Origin: Robiginitomaculum sp.
GTDB lineage: Bacteria > Pseudomonadota > Alphaproteobacteria > Caulobacterales > Maricaulaceae
NCBI GenBank assembly: GCA_016765255.1
Contig: JAESQI010000274.1
Location: 1 to 10,635, forward strand
Direction: 5' to 3'
Length of the DNA: 10,635 bases
The notes below the pieces were generated by a model that worked only from the letters and a program-made list of their open reading frames with translations, was not told the DNA's origin and did no database searches. Of the stretch, positions 1 through 6,402 are shown piece by piece. The position numbers and the translations under genes are program-made. How positions within the stretch are numbered: the first letter of the stretch is position 1; each line of letters starts with the position of its first letter.

Positions 1-413
1 ATGGCTTTGGACGCCCCACCCGTTAGGCCCGGATACATAGTAAAGGCCATATTAGCAGATGAGGTCATTTCCCCGCAGGCCATGCCCAAAATACCCGGCA
101 GACCTTGGCCGCCATATTGCGTGTCGGCGGATAGCCCCATCCAACCATTATCGCGCATTTGCGTAAAAGCTTCGTGGAAACCGGGCGGTGTGGTGACAGA
201 ACCGTCTTCATTTCGGATACAGCCATGTTCGTCGCCAATTCGGTTTAAGGGGGCGAGCACCTCCTCGGCAAATTTGGCACTTTCTTCCAAAATCGCGTCA
301 ATCATTTCTGGATCCGCGTCTTTAAATCCGTCCAATTCTGAGAACCGCGACAGGTTTAATACTTCGTGGAGTAAAAATTTCTGGTCTCGCGTTGGCGCTT
401 TATATGTTGGCAT
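1..413 (-). CDS. Acyl-CoA dehydrogenase, long form with N-terminal cap (5' part only)
   Basis: The minus strand encodes 137 codons beginning MPTYKAPTRDQKFLLHEVLN and running off the left edge. This opening is typical of the AcylCoA_DH_N cap (PF12418) found on roughly 590-600-residue acyl-CoA dehydrogenases related to DmdC and other FadE-like enzymes. It is followed by the start of the dehydrogenase N-terminal helical domain (FAEEVLAPLNRIGDEHG, then DNGWMGLSADTQYGGQGLPG). Such FAD flavoenzymes oxidise acyl-CoA to 2-enoyl-CoA in the cytosol and pass electrons to ETF. The start is ATG at 413-411, preceded by a strong ribosome binding site (GGGAGG, about 5 bases upstream). It sits 24 bases downstream of the MerR gene on the same strand, so the two are probably co-transcribed. 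The catalytic glutamate and the C-terminal domain lie outside the window, and the chain-length or substrate preference cannot be told from this part. Confidence 0.93.
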   Translation of the reverse strand, partial: MPTYKAPTRDQKFLLHEVLNLSRFSELDGFKDADPEMIDAILEESAKFAEEVLAPLNRIGDEHGCIRNEDGSVTTPPGFHEAFTQMRDNGWMGLSADTQYGGQGLPGILGMACGEMTSSANMAFTMYPGLTGGASKA

Positions 414-437
414 ATTGCCCTCCCTTAATCTTTAAAA

Positions 438-926
438 TTATGCGTGTAAAAAATCTTCGTCCAGTGTGGCGCGGAATTTTTCTGCATAAGCTTCAGCGAA
501 TTGAAACACGCCCTCTGTTGGGGCGGTTTCCATGTAATTGTCGATGGCCGCGCATAAATCCTGCATATCTTTGGCAATAGTATCTATATCGCGGCGCTTG
601 CGGCGCAGGCGAACAATCACCGCTTCAAAATCGGCTTTACGGCACAATAAATCTTCACGTCCCGTAACATGCCCGTCCGTCACGTCTAAAAACTGTTTTA
701 TGTCTTCCAAAGAAAACCCGATGCGTTTAGCGCTTAGAATTTTTTCGAGACGCTTACGGTCAATTGCACTAAAAATGCGGTGCCCACCACTTCGCTTAGG
801 CGTGATCAGTCCTTTATCTTCATAAAACCTGATCGCCCGCGTGGTAATGTTCAAATGGGCCGCCATATCAGCGATACGCCAGTTTGGGGCAAGTGCAGAA
901 CTTGAATGAGTTGGCATCATTGTCAT
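438..926 (-). CDS. MerR-family transcriptional regulator of an acyl-CoA catabolic operon
   Basis: This 162-residue protein has a MerR winged-helix domain at about residues 16-85: WRIADMAAHLNITTRAIRFY, then EDKGLITPKRSGGHRIFS, then RLEKILSAKRIGFSLEDIKQ. A charged helical C-terminal dimerisation segment follows (RLRRKRRDIDTIAKDMQDL). There are only two scattered cysteines and no metal-binding C-terminal loop, so it is not a CueR/ZntR-type metal sensor. The adjacent acyl-CoA dehydrogenase suggests a LiuR-like role, sensing an acyl-CoA or related intermediate and controlling fatty-acid or branched-chain catabolism; this is inference from context. Alternative ATGs lie at 920 and 917. The first ATG (926) is chosen because the predicted transcription start falls almost on it. 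No Shine-Dalgarno sequence is visible. The gene probably regulates itself through the palindrome just upstream (936-969). Confidence 0.92.
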   Translation of the reverse strand: MTMMPTHSSSALAPNWRIADMAAHLNITTRAIRFYEDKGLITPKRSGGHRIFSAIDRKRLEKILSAKRIGFSLEDIKQFLDVTDGHVTGREDLLCRKADFEAVIVRLRRKRRDIDTIAKDMQDLCAAIDNYMETAPTEGVFQFAEAYAEKFRATLDEDFLHA

Positions 927-934
927 AAGTTACG

Positions 935-963
935 CTTATAGTTGACGTTAACGTTAACGTCAA
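935..963 (-). promoter_or_regulatory. Predicted sigma70-type promoter of merR
   Basis: On the minus strand, TTGACG (963-958) and TATAAG (940-935) are separated by exactly 17 bases and both are near consensus. Initiation would fall at about 930-926, on or a few bases before the merR ATG at 926, giving a leaderless or nearly leaderless mRNA. This agrees with the absence of a Shine-Dalgarno sequence. Classic MerR activators use stretched 19-20-bp spacers; a normal 17-bp spacer argues for repression or simple autoregulation here. Confidence 0.65.
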
Positions 964-969
964 CTATAA
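936..969. promoter_or_regulatory. Perfect 34-bp palindrome, probable MerR-regulator operator
   Basis: The left half is TTATAGTTGACGTTAAC and the right half is its exact reverse complement, centred between 952 and 953. The core carries overlapping copies of ACGTTAACGT (945-954 and 951-960). It lies between the divergent MerR gene and the exported-protein gene, 10 bases from the merR start codon, as expected for the operator of an autoregulated MerR-family dimer. The ACGTTAACGT-type core resembles, from memory, motifs described for LiuR-like regulators; this needs checking against a motif collection. That the palindrome is perfect is seen directly; binding by the adjacent regulator is inference. 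Confidence 0.8.
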
Positions 970-970
970 A
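942..970 (+). promoter_or_regulatory. Predicted sigma70-type promoter of the exported-protein gene
   Basis: TTGACG (942-947) and TATAAA (965-970) are separated by 17 bases. The pair is the mirror image of the merR promoter and uses the same palindrome. Initiation at about 976-979 would leave a leader of roughly 43-46 bases before the ATG at 1022. The two promoters overlap completely, so RNA polymerase could occupy only one direction at a time, and a regulator bound to the palindrome would block both. Confidence 0.6.
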
Positions 971-987
971 ATACTGCAATCTCGCCT

Positions 988-1004
988 TGACCCCAAGCGG
1001 GTCA
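988..1004 (+). other. Small hairpin in the leader of the exported-protein gene
   Basis: TGACCC (988-993) and GGGTCA (999-1004) form a perfect 6-bp stem with a 5-base loop, ending 17 bases before the start codon. It has no U-tract, so it is not a terminator. It could be a weak second operator or could affect ribosome access. The structure is short enough to arise by chance. Confidence 0.3.
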
Positions 1005-1021
1005 GCGCACACAAACAGCCG

Positions 1022-2854
1022 ATGAAAACTCACCGTCTCAACGCCTATGCTCTGGTTTGTCTGCTTATTTTATCTTTTTGGGCACCATTAGGGTTTGCAC
1101 AAACCAAGGACGAGACCGGTCAAGCTCCCCGCGACATTATTATTGAAGACCTTTTGAGCGGAACAGATATTGTTAAACCAGATAGCGATATTGCACCCGA
1201 CGTCCCCGCCCCAAAAATAGTCAAAGAAAAAATCAAAGAAAGAGCCACACATTCAGAGGATAAACACACCATAATCCTGCCCAACAATGATGAAAATGAC
1301 CAAAATGAAAAAGATCAGGATAAAGTACAGGTGTATCAACCAACGAAGGCCATATTTTCCCTAAGCTCCAAAGAGTACCTTGCCCTTCGCGGCAACAAGA
1401 TCGCGCCCCAACTTACATTAACCTATCATGTCAGCACGCAAAAAAAGGGTATGTTGCTCCCTATAACGTCTAATGTCGAGCTTATCCTCGGCCATGATTA
1501 CGCAGCCATTCGGACCAAAAACAAACAAAACTTGGTGACAAAAATTTATGATTTTGCCGTTGATCGCCGCTTGCTCGTTCACCCTAAAAAAAATAAGAAT
1601 GATGAACAAAGCCCGCAAATTCACTTTGAAAACATTTCCCTCTACGCGCCTATTTACCGCAATGTGTCTACGGTCAAAGCGATAACGAGAGGCGGCAAGC
1701 TTAAAACTATCCCCATGGAAAAAGGGAAAACACTCGATGCATTTTGGGTTGAAAGCGCAATGAGTTGGACAGCGCAACCACATGCGCCCACGCTCAACAT
1801 TCAAGCCAAAAAGACAACACTCAATATATTCAAAAAAAATCAACTTATTTTTAAGGCCAAGTTTAAAAAACAGGCATATACACAAGATGGATTTCAGCAC
1901 AGCCTATTGGCCCTCGCCCACCATGAATGGCCACTACACCCAAACGTTTTAGGTGTTTTTTCAAAATATAACGCCCCGCCGTCATATTTAAAAATGCTCT
2001 CATTTGGGCCAAGGGCGCTCGGCGGGGAAACGCAAATTTGGACTCTGATTGATGCAAAAACGACAAAAGCTAAATTTCCGCTGCCCGAACACGCTCTCAA
2101 TGTGATTGAGCACGATCCCATTGATCCATTTGCATTTATTATCAATGAAGCTGTACGGGGACGCGCACTTGGTGGCTATCCAGACATTGAGGCCTTGAAA
2201 GAAACATTCACATCCGTACTCAGCGAAACGACTCCAAAGGACGCGCCCCTAGACCACACATTAGACCGCAATATGGAATTATGGATCATTGGCCAAAAAT
2301 ACCATGCCTATACGGGAAAATGCACACCAAACTCTGATGACTCTATTTGCAAAACAATACAAGAGATCGAAACATCCGAGGCCGAAAAATCCGAAAGTTT
2401 GCAAGATTTTATAAAAGCCATGACATTGGCCAAAGACGGCAAATCCTCAAGCAAAATTATCAAGCTTATCCTCCCATATCTATACGATGCTCAAACCCCA
2501 GCCTTTATGACGCGCATCGCCGCTCTCGCAGGCGCAAAGATGACAAAGCTTGCCATAAAAACCCTTGAAAACGAGCTCGGTATTGAAAATTTTAACGCAA
2601 CAGAATTGCTACAATCCGCCTTAGCCAAAGACCCTTATGATCCGCATACTTACCTCGCTCTCGCCCAAATTTATGCTGCTAATGGTGCGTTTGAGACGTC
2701 TTGGGATATTTACGATGCGTTGCGAGCGGGCATTCCAACCGCTGGCATATTGGATCTGAAAATTAGTAAAGTAGAAGACAAATTGCGCAGTCAGGCGGCT
2801 GGATATTTTTCCCCGCGAAGTAAAACACAAAATATCAAAGATAATTTGCACTAA
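1022..2854 (+). CDS. Uncharacterised exported protein with C-terminal TPR-like segment
   Basis: I do not recognise this 610-residue protein. Residues 1-26 form a clear Sec signal peptide: a basic start (MKTHR), a hydrophobic core (ALVCLLILSFW), and likely cleavage after GFA. There is no lipobox cysteine, so it is probably periplasmic or secreted. A low-complexity charged stretch (about 60-105, rich in K, E, D, N) is followed by a probably beta-rich domain (about 110-270) and a long alpha/beta region. The C-terminus (about 525-595, with ALAKDPYDPHTYLALAQIYA) resembles a tetratricopeptide repeat. The mature chain has only two cysteines, C434 and C443 (CTPNSDDSIC), a plausible periplasmic disulfide. 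The gene is A-rich with A7 and A8 runs, unlike its neighbours. No good Shine-Dalgarno sequence precedes the ATG. It shares the palindromic promoter region with the MerR regulator, which hints at co-regulation with acyl-CoA catabolism. TPR proteins often scaffold complexes, but the function is unknown. Confidence 0.85.
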   Translation: MKTHRLNAYALVCLLILSFWAPLGFAQTKDETGQAPRDIIIEDLLSGTDIVKPDSDIAPDVPAPKIVKEKIKERATHSEDKHTIILPNNDENDQNEKDQDKVQVYQPTKAIFSLSSKEYLALRGNKIAPQLTLTYHVSTQKKGMLLPITSNVELILGHDYAAIRTKNKQNLVTKIYDFAVDRRLLVHPKKNKNDEQSPQIHFENISLYAPIYRNVSTVKAITRGGKLKTIPMEKGKTLDAFWVESAMSWTAQPHAPTLNIQAKKTTLNIFKKNQLIFKAKFKKQAYTQDGFQHSLLALAHHEWPLHPNVLGVFSKYNAPPSYLKMLSFGPRALGGETQIWTLIDAKTTKAKFPLPEHALNVIEHDPIDPFAFIINEAVRGRALGGYPDIEALKETFTSVLSETTPKDAPLDHTLDRNMELWIIGQKYHAYTGKCTPNSDDSICKTIQEIETSEAEKSESLQDFIKAMTLAKDGKSSSKIIKLILPYLYDAQTPAFMTRIAALAGAKMTKLAIKTLENELGIENFNATELLQSALAKDPYDPHTYLALAQIYAANGAFETSWDIYDALRAGIPTAGILDLKISKVEDKLRSQAAGYFSPRSKTQNIKDNLH

Positions 2855-2885
2855 AACCCCGCTTTTTAAGGTTTTAACGACTGTG

Positions 2886-2904
2886 TTAACCTCGTCTTAA
2901 CCAT
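2886..2904 (+). promoter_or_regulatory. CtrA-type box upstream of the PodJ-like gene
   Basis: TTAA (2886-2889), seven bases, then TTAACCAT (2897-2904) matches the Caulobacter-type CtrA motif TTAA-N7-TTAA(C), including the often-seen trailing CAT and a G before the first TTAA. It lies 44 bases upstream of the chosen ATG (2949). Extra TTAA half-sites at 2866, 2874 and 2907 have spacings of 4, 8 and 6 rather than 7. CtrA is the alphaproteobacterial cell-cycle master regulator; whether it activates or represses here cannot be told, since no convincing -10 is positioned clearly. Confidence 0.6.
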
Positions 2905-2948
2905 AATTAACGTCATGTGTCAGTAACTGATTTGCATTGCCATATCAT

Positions 2949-5531
2949 ATGGTTGCGCAAGCTATGAAAAATGGATATGGGACGAGCGTTTTGACGGTAA
3001 ACCGCAAGCAACGTAAGACTAAACCCACTGCCAAGAACACGGCGGGGCGCGGCACAAATGCGACTCCTAAAAAGCCAAATGTGGAACGAGATAGTTTGAA
3101 AAAACTCCGGGGCCATGTTGACGAGATTGAGCAGCGCTTAAGCAACGCCCAAAGTCTGGCCCGAATTTCCGTTCAAGCCCTCGACAGTTCATTTCAAAAC
3201 CTAAATCAAATCCACGAACATTCAACCGACAAGCGCACGCTGCGTCTGGCCGAACATGTGGACGCCGTATCAAATGAACTCAATGAAAAAATTGAACAAA
3301 CTCGTACCGATATAGCCCATGACCTTAAAATGGTTCTCGATGACCCGCGCCTTGAGACGATCAGTAACGCCCTGACCAAAGCCAATCAAAGACTGTCACG
3401 CACCGAAGCCGAACAAGTTAAGATTATCAATAAAACAAGTCGGCAAATTTCCGAATTTACCACCAGTGTAGAAACTGCATTAGAAGCTGCACTGGCATCT
3501 GAAACACAAGCCCGACAAACCGCGCTCACAAATTTGGGCGGACGTCTTGACGAACTGGAATCCCATTCAGCTAAAGCCATGACCAGAATTGGCGACAAAG
3601 TTGTCGATGTTTCTGAAAATTTGAAACAGGACGCACAATTACTACGCCAGGAACTCGGCGAAAAAGGTCTGGGATTGACCCAAGACCTAGAAGAACATAA
3701 ATCCGATATGGCCATGCGCATAGAGGCATTAGAAGACGATCAACGCAATACCATACCCTCGCTTGAGCGCCGCTTGGTTACGTTGGATACACGCTTGGAA
3801 ATGCTGGAAAATGCCAAACCCATTGCGCCCATAGATGACGCCAAGTCTGAAACATCAGCAGCTCCGCCGCCGCAAAATGAACCCGATTATGAGGCCGCAC
3901 CACATATAGAGAACAAAGCGTGGGCCCAGCAAACCGCCGCGCCGCGCCTCGTACAAACCGATGCCTTCTCGCCCAGTGATGCCGTTCGGTTACAAACCGT
4001 AACACCGCCAGACAACCCCTATGATCTCAGCGGGCTGGAACAAACCAAATCACCAGCGCTCGGGGCCGCCCAAAGCGGTAGTTTTACGCCTCAAGAATTT
4101 AAACCAGAGGCTTATAATCCAGACGAACACCCAGCAGAGGCTCACAATCAAAACCCACCTACCCAGCCTGCGGAGCCCTCAACCCTGTCCGCTCCTGAAC
4201 ACACACCGTCCCATGCGCCGTTTAATCTGGACGCGGGAGCGTTTGAGCAAATCGACAAAACAAATATAGCGCCGCCGCCCTTTGCGCCTGAAATACCAAT
4301 TTCTGATATTCAGCCTGTTTTTGAGAGCATGAGTGACGCTCGCCCAGCTGTTGATATCTTGCCCACCAAAACACCTAAAAAATCCAGTCGATTTAAAGGA
4401 TTGTTGTCGGGGAAAAAACCGAAAAAAGAAAGCCGCACCATCAGCATGCCGATCAAGACAACCGCCATGATGGTTGGGGTCGCAACACTCGGGTTATTTG
4501 CGGCTAAAACAGTGCTGCCAAAGTTCATCGGCGGGAACGCGGCTGCTCCCGAAGCCAGTAACTCCCAAACCCAGCAAACCAATTCGACCAGTAGGGCCCA
4601 AACCCCGCCCATTCAAACAGTGGCGGCCATTGGCGATTATTCTGATACCATGAAGGCTCCCGATCTCGGGTCAGAACAAAACGGCAGGCCAAGCGCCCAA
4701 GCCCTCACTTTGGAGAGCGCGGCCATTAACGGCGAGGCCATTGCACAATTCCAATTAGGATTGTCCCATTTAGAAGCTGGGCGCAACGAAGACGCTGTGC
4801 GTTTAATCCGTCTTGCCGCCAATCAAAATCAACCCGCCGCCCAATACAGGTTGGGGAAATTATATGAAGCGGGTGTTGGCGTGAAAGCAGACCCAGCGAC
4901 AGCGATGGGCTTGTTAGCAAAAGCTGCAAATGGCGGCAATCGAATAGCCATGCATGATCTTGGCCATTATTACGCGACTGGCATCACGGGAATTTCTGAT
5001 ATGAACCAAGCGATGAATTGGTTTAGAGAAGCGGCAGGACGCGGCGTACTTGATTCGCAATTTAATCTTGGCGTCCTATACCAAGGCGGTAACGGCGTTG
5101 ATAAAAACATTTCCGAGTCTTATATTTGGTACGCAATTGCAGGCAAACAAGGTGATAAAGTCGCCGCCCAACGCAGTCAGTTGGTGGCCAAAGATTTGAC
5201 CCAACAGCAACTTGCAACAGCTCGCGCCCGTATAAAAGCTTTCAACCCAAAAGCCATAAATGACGCTGCCAATGGCGTGTTTAAGGATTTACCATGGCTA
5301 ACCAAAGCCCGGGGCAAACCTGATCACATCGCCGCGAACAATAAAATGGGCGTAAAAACCGCCCAAAACCTATTATCAACCCTCGGCTATGATGTGGGTA
5401 TTCCTGACGGAGATATGGGCCCCCGCACACGCAATGCAGTGATTAGTTTTGAACGAGCCAATAACCTCCCCGAAACGGGGCGGGTTAATGCGGCGCTTCT
5501 GGACCGTCTTAATCTGGCCGCTGGTGCTTAA
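2949..5531 (+). CDS. PodJ-like polar localisation protein (coiled coil, TM, Sel1 repeats, PG-binding domain)
   Basis: This 860-residue protein has, in order: a basic N-terminus; a long predicted coiled coil (about 49-290); a Pro/Ala/Gln-rich linker (about 290-475); a basic patch (KKSSRFKGLLSGKKPKK); one membrane helix (about 504-524, TAMMVGVATLGLFAAKTVL); a polar linker; four Sel1-like repeats (about 595-745, such as AAQYRLGKLYEAGVGV); and a C-terminal PG_binding_1 domain (about 798-860, with LLSTLGYDVGIPDGDMGPRT). The basic side before the helix places the N-terminus in the cytoplasm and the repeats in the periplasm. This is the layout of PodJ, the pole-organising scaffold of Caulobacter and Rhizobiales, which governs flagellar pole and pilus/holdfast placement. 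It lacks the conserved PodJ N-terminal motif (MKxGIPWSVKGI-like), so orthology is not certain. It has no cysteine. The start is uncertain: TTG 2937, ATG 2949 or ATG 2964, none with a clear ribosome binding site. A CtrA-type box precedes it. Confidence 0.82.
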   Translation: MVAQAMKNGYGTSVLTVNRKQRKTKPTAKNTAGRGTNATPKKPNVERDSLKKLRGHVDEIEQRLSNAQSLARISVQALDSSFQNLNQIHEHSTDKRTLRLAEHVDAVSNELNEKIEQTRTDIAHDLKMVLDDPRLETISNALTKANQRLSRTEAEQVKIINKTSRQISEFTTSVETALEAALASETQARQTALTNLGGRLDELESHSAKAMTRIGDKVVDVSENLKQDAQLLRQELGEKGLGLTQDLEEHKSDMAMRIEALEDDQRNTIPSLERRLVTLDTRLEMLENAKPIAPIDDAKSETSAAPPPQNEPDYEAAPHIENKAWAQQTAAPRLVQTDAFSPSDAVRLQTVTPPDNPYDLSGLEQTKSPALGAAQSGSFTPQEFKPEAYNPDEHPAEAHNQNPPTQPAEPSTLSAPEHTPSHAPFNLDAGAFEQIDKTNIAPPPFAPEIPISDIQPVFESMSDARPAVDILPTKTPKKSSRFKGLLSGKKPKKESRTISMPIKTTAMMVGVATLGLFAAKTVLPKFIGGNAAAPEASNSQTQQTNSTSRAQTPPIQTVAAIGDYSDTMKAPDLGSEQNGRPSAQALTLESAAINGEAIAQFQLGLSHLEAGRNEDAVRLIRLAANQNQPAAQYRLGKLYEAGVGVKADPATAMGLLAKAANGGNRIAMHDLGHYYATGITGISDMNQAMNWFREAAGRGVLDSQFNLGVLYQGGNGVDKNISESYIWYAIAGKQGDKVAAQRSQLVAKDLTQQQLATARARIKAFNPKAINDAANGVFKDLPWLTKARGKPDHIAANNKMGVKTAQNLLSTLGYDVGIPDGDMGPRTRNAVISFERANNLPETGRVNAALLDRLNLAAGA

Positions 5532-5572
5532 ACCCCTTCACTCCTAAGCTGACTTGCTCTACAAGGTTTTAT

Positions 5573-5580
5573 AGGGGAAA
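5573..5580 (+). promoter_or_regulatory. Ribosome binding site fixing the true start of the first MscS gene
   Basis: AGGGGAAA (5573-5580) lies about 7 bases before ATG 5585. It is a good Shine-Dalgarno sequence and shows that the ancestral first MscS gene began at 5585, not at a later codon in the channel-core frame. Confidence 0.65.
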
Positions 5581-5584
5581 ATTC

Positions 5585-5701
5585 ATGGACATTTTATTTG
5601 AAAAACTGGCAAAATTGCCTGACCAAATCCTCAGTTTTGCACCCAAATTAATATTGGCATTGGCTATATTTTTATTGGCAAATTTGTCTTGGGCAAAGTG
5701 A
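5585..5701 (+). CDS. N-terminal fragment of split MscS gene (first membrane helix, 38 aa)
   Basis: A 38-codon frame starts at ATG 5585 behind a good ribosome binding site and stops at TGA 5699-5701. Its peptide (MDILFEKLAKLPDQILSFAP, then KLILALAIFLLANLSWAK) aligns with the first 40 or so residues of the next MscS protein (VIVFAPKIIGALFIIWIGAS), including the shared FAPK, so it is the first membrane helix of an MscS channel. The homology passes into another frame at the T5 run 5669-5673: one extra T would join it to the downstream core and give a 272-residue protein, close to the 281 residues of its neighbour. It is either a frameshifted gene (mutation or homopolymer read error) or, less likely, a real small membrane peptide. 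The stop overlaps the downstream ATG as TGATG. Confidence 0.7.
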   Translation: MDILFEKLAKLPDQILSFAPKLILALAIFLLANLSWAK

Positions 5702-6402
5702 TGAAAATCGTCCATGCGGGCGCCCTAAAAATTCCCAATATTGACACAACTCTAGCTGGGTTTTTCATCTCGACCATCCAATTTGTCGGCATGGTCATCA
5801 TCACTGTCGCGGCCTTAACCGCCCTCTCTATTGATCTTAGCTTTTTAGCCACCATGGTCACCGCCCTTGTCTTGGCGCTCGGGTTTGCTTTGCAAGGCAC
5901 GTTGGGAGATTTGGCCTCTGGCATTTTGATCATTATTTTTCGTCCCTATAAAATTGATGATCAGGTTGAGCTAAACGGCACCAAAGGCTTTGTCACACAT
6001 TTATCTTTGTTTTCAACACGTATGAGAACCAGCGACAATGTAGAAATTATCGTGGCCAACGGTGATGCCTTTGGCAATACAATCGTCAATTATTTTGGTT
6101 ATAAAACCCGCCGCCTCGATATGGATTTCGGCGTGAGTTATGACGCGGATTTGAACAAATCTATTGCGGCCATATTGTCGGTGACTAAAGGTGATAAGCG
6201 CATTTTAAAAGACCCAGCCCCATGGGCCAAGGTAACGAACCTCGGAGATAGTTCCGTTGATATTCAACTGCGTATGTGGTGCGTCCCAAGTGATCACCGC
6301 AGGATCAAAATGGATATTTCCCAAAGGGTGAAAAACGCTCTCGACAGCGCAGGCATCGACATTCCTTATCCACACGCCGTTATTATCACAAGGAGACCGT
6401 AA
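5701..6402 (+). CDS. MscS-family mechanosensitive channel core, lacking first helix through a frameshift
   Basis: A 233-residue frame starts at ATG 5701 (an upstream TTG at 5689 is possible). It carries the second membrane segment (about 20-40), the pore helix TM3 (LALGFALQGTLGDLASGILI, then IIFRPYKIDD), the beta domain (HLSLFSTRMRTSDNVEIIVANGD) and the alpha/beta vestibule domain ending in SAGIDIPYPHAVI. MscS channels are inner-membrane heptamers that release solutes when membrane tension rises. The usual first helix is encoded just upstream in another frame (5585-5701). It overlaps the next gene by one base (TAATG) and resembles it strongly, so the pair arose by duplication. If the frameshift is real, the product may be non-functional or may depend on the separate helix or on mixing with the intact paralogue. 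If it is a read error, this is an ordinary 272-residue channel spanning 5585-6402. Confidence 0.85.
   Translation: MKIVHAGALKIPNIDTTLAGFFISTIQFVGMVIITVAALTALSIDLSFLATMVTALVLALGFALQGTLGDLASGILIIIFRPYKIDDQVELNGTKGFVTHLSLFSTRMRTSDNVEIIVANGDAFGNTIVNYFGYKTRRLDMDFGVSYDADLNKSIAAILSVTKGDKRILKDPAPWAKVTNLGDSSVDIQLRMWCVPSDHRRIKMDISQRVKNALDSAGIDIPYPHAVIITRRP

Noticed and set aside
1..435. 144-codon plus-strand open frame
   Set aside because: It is the shadow of the acyl-CoA dehydrogenase on the minus strand, which has clear family motifs and a ribosome binding site; the plus-strand translation resembles nothing.
2853..2875. AAAACC/GGTTTT inverted repeat as a terminator of the exported-protein gene
   Set aside because: The 6-bp AT-rich stem with an 11-base loop is too weak and has no proper U-tract.
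2897..2912. Second CtrA site (TTAA-N6-TTAACG)
   Set aside because: The spacing is 6, not 7, so it is kept only as a half-site near the main box.
5668..5674. Canonical -1 programmed frameshift signal in the first MscS gene
   Set aside because: A-TTT-TTA does not fit X-XXY-YYZ in the first position and no obvious downstream stem-loop is seen; mutation or read error is simpler.
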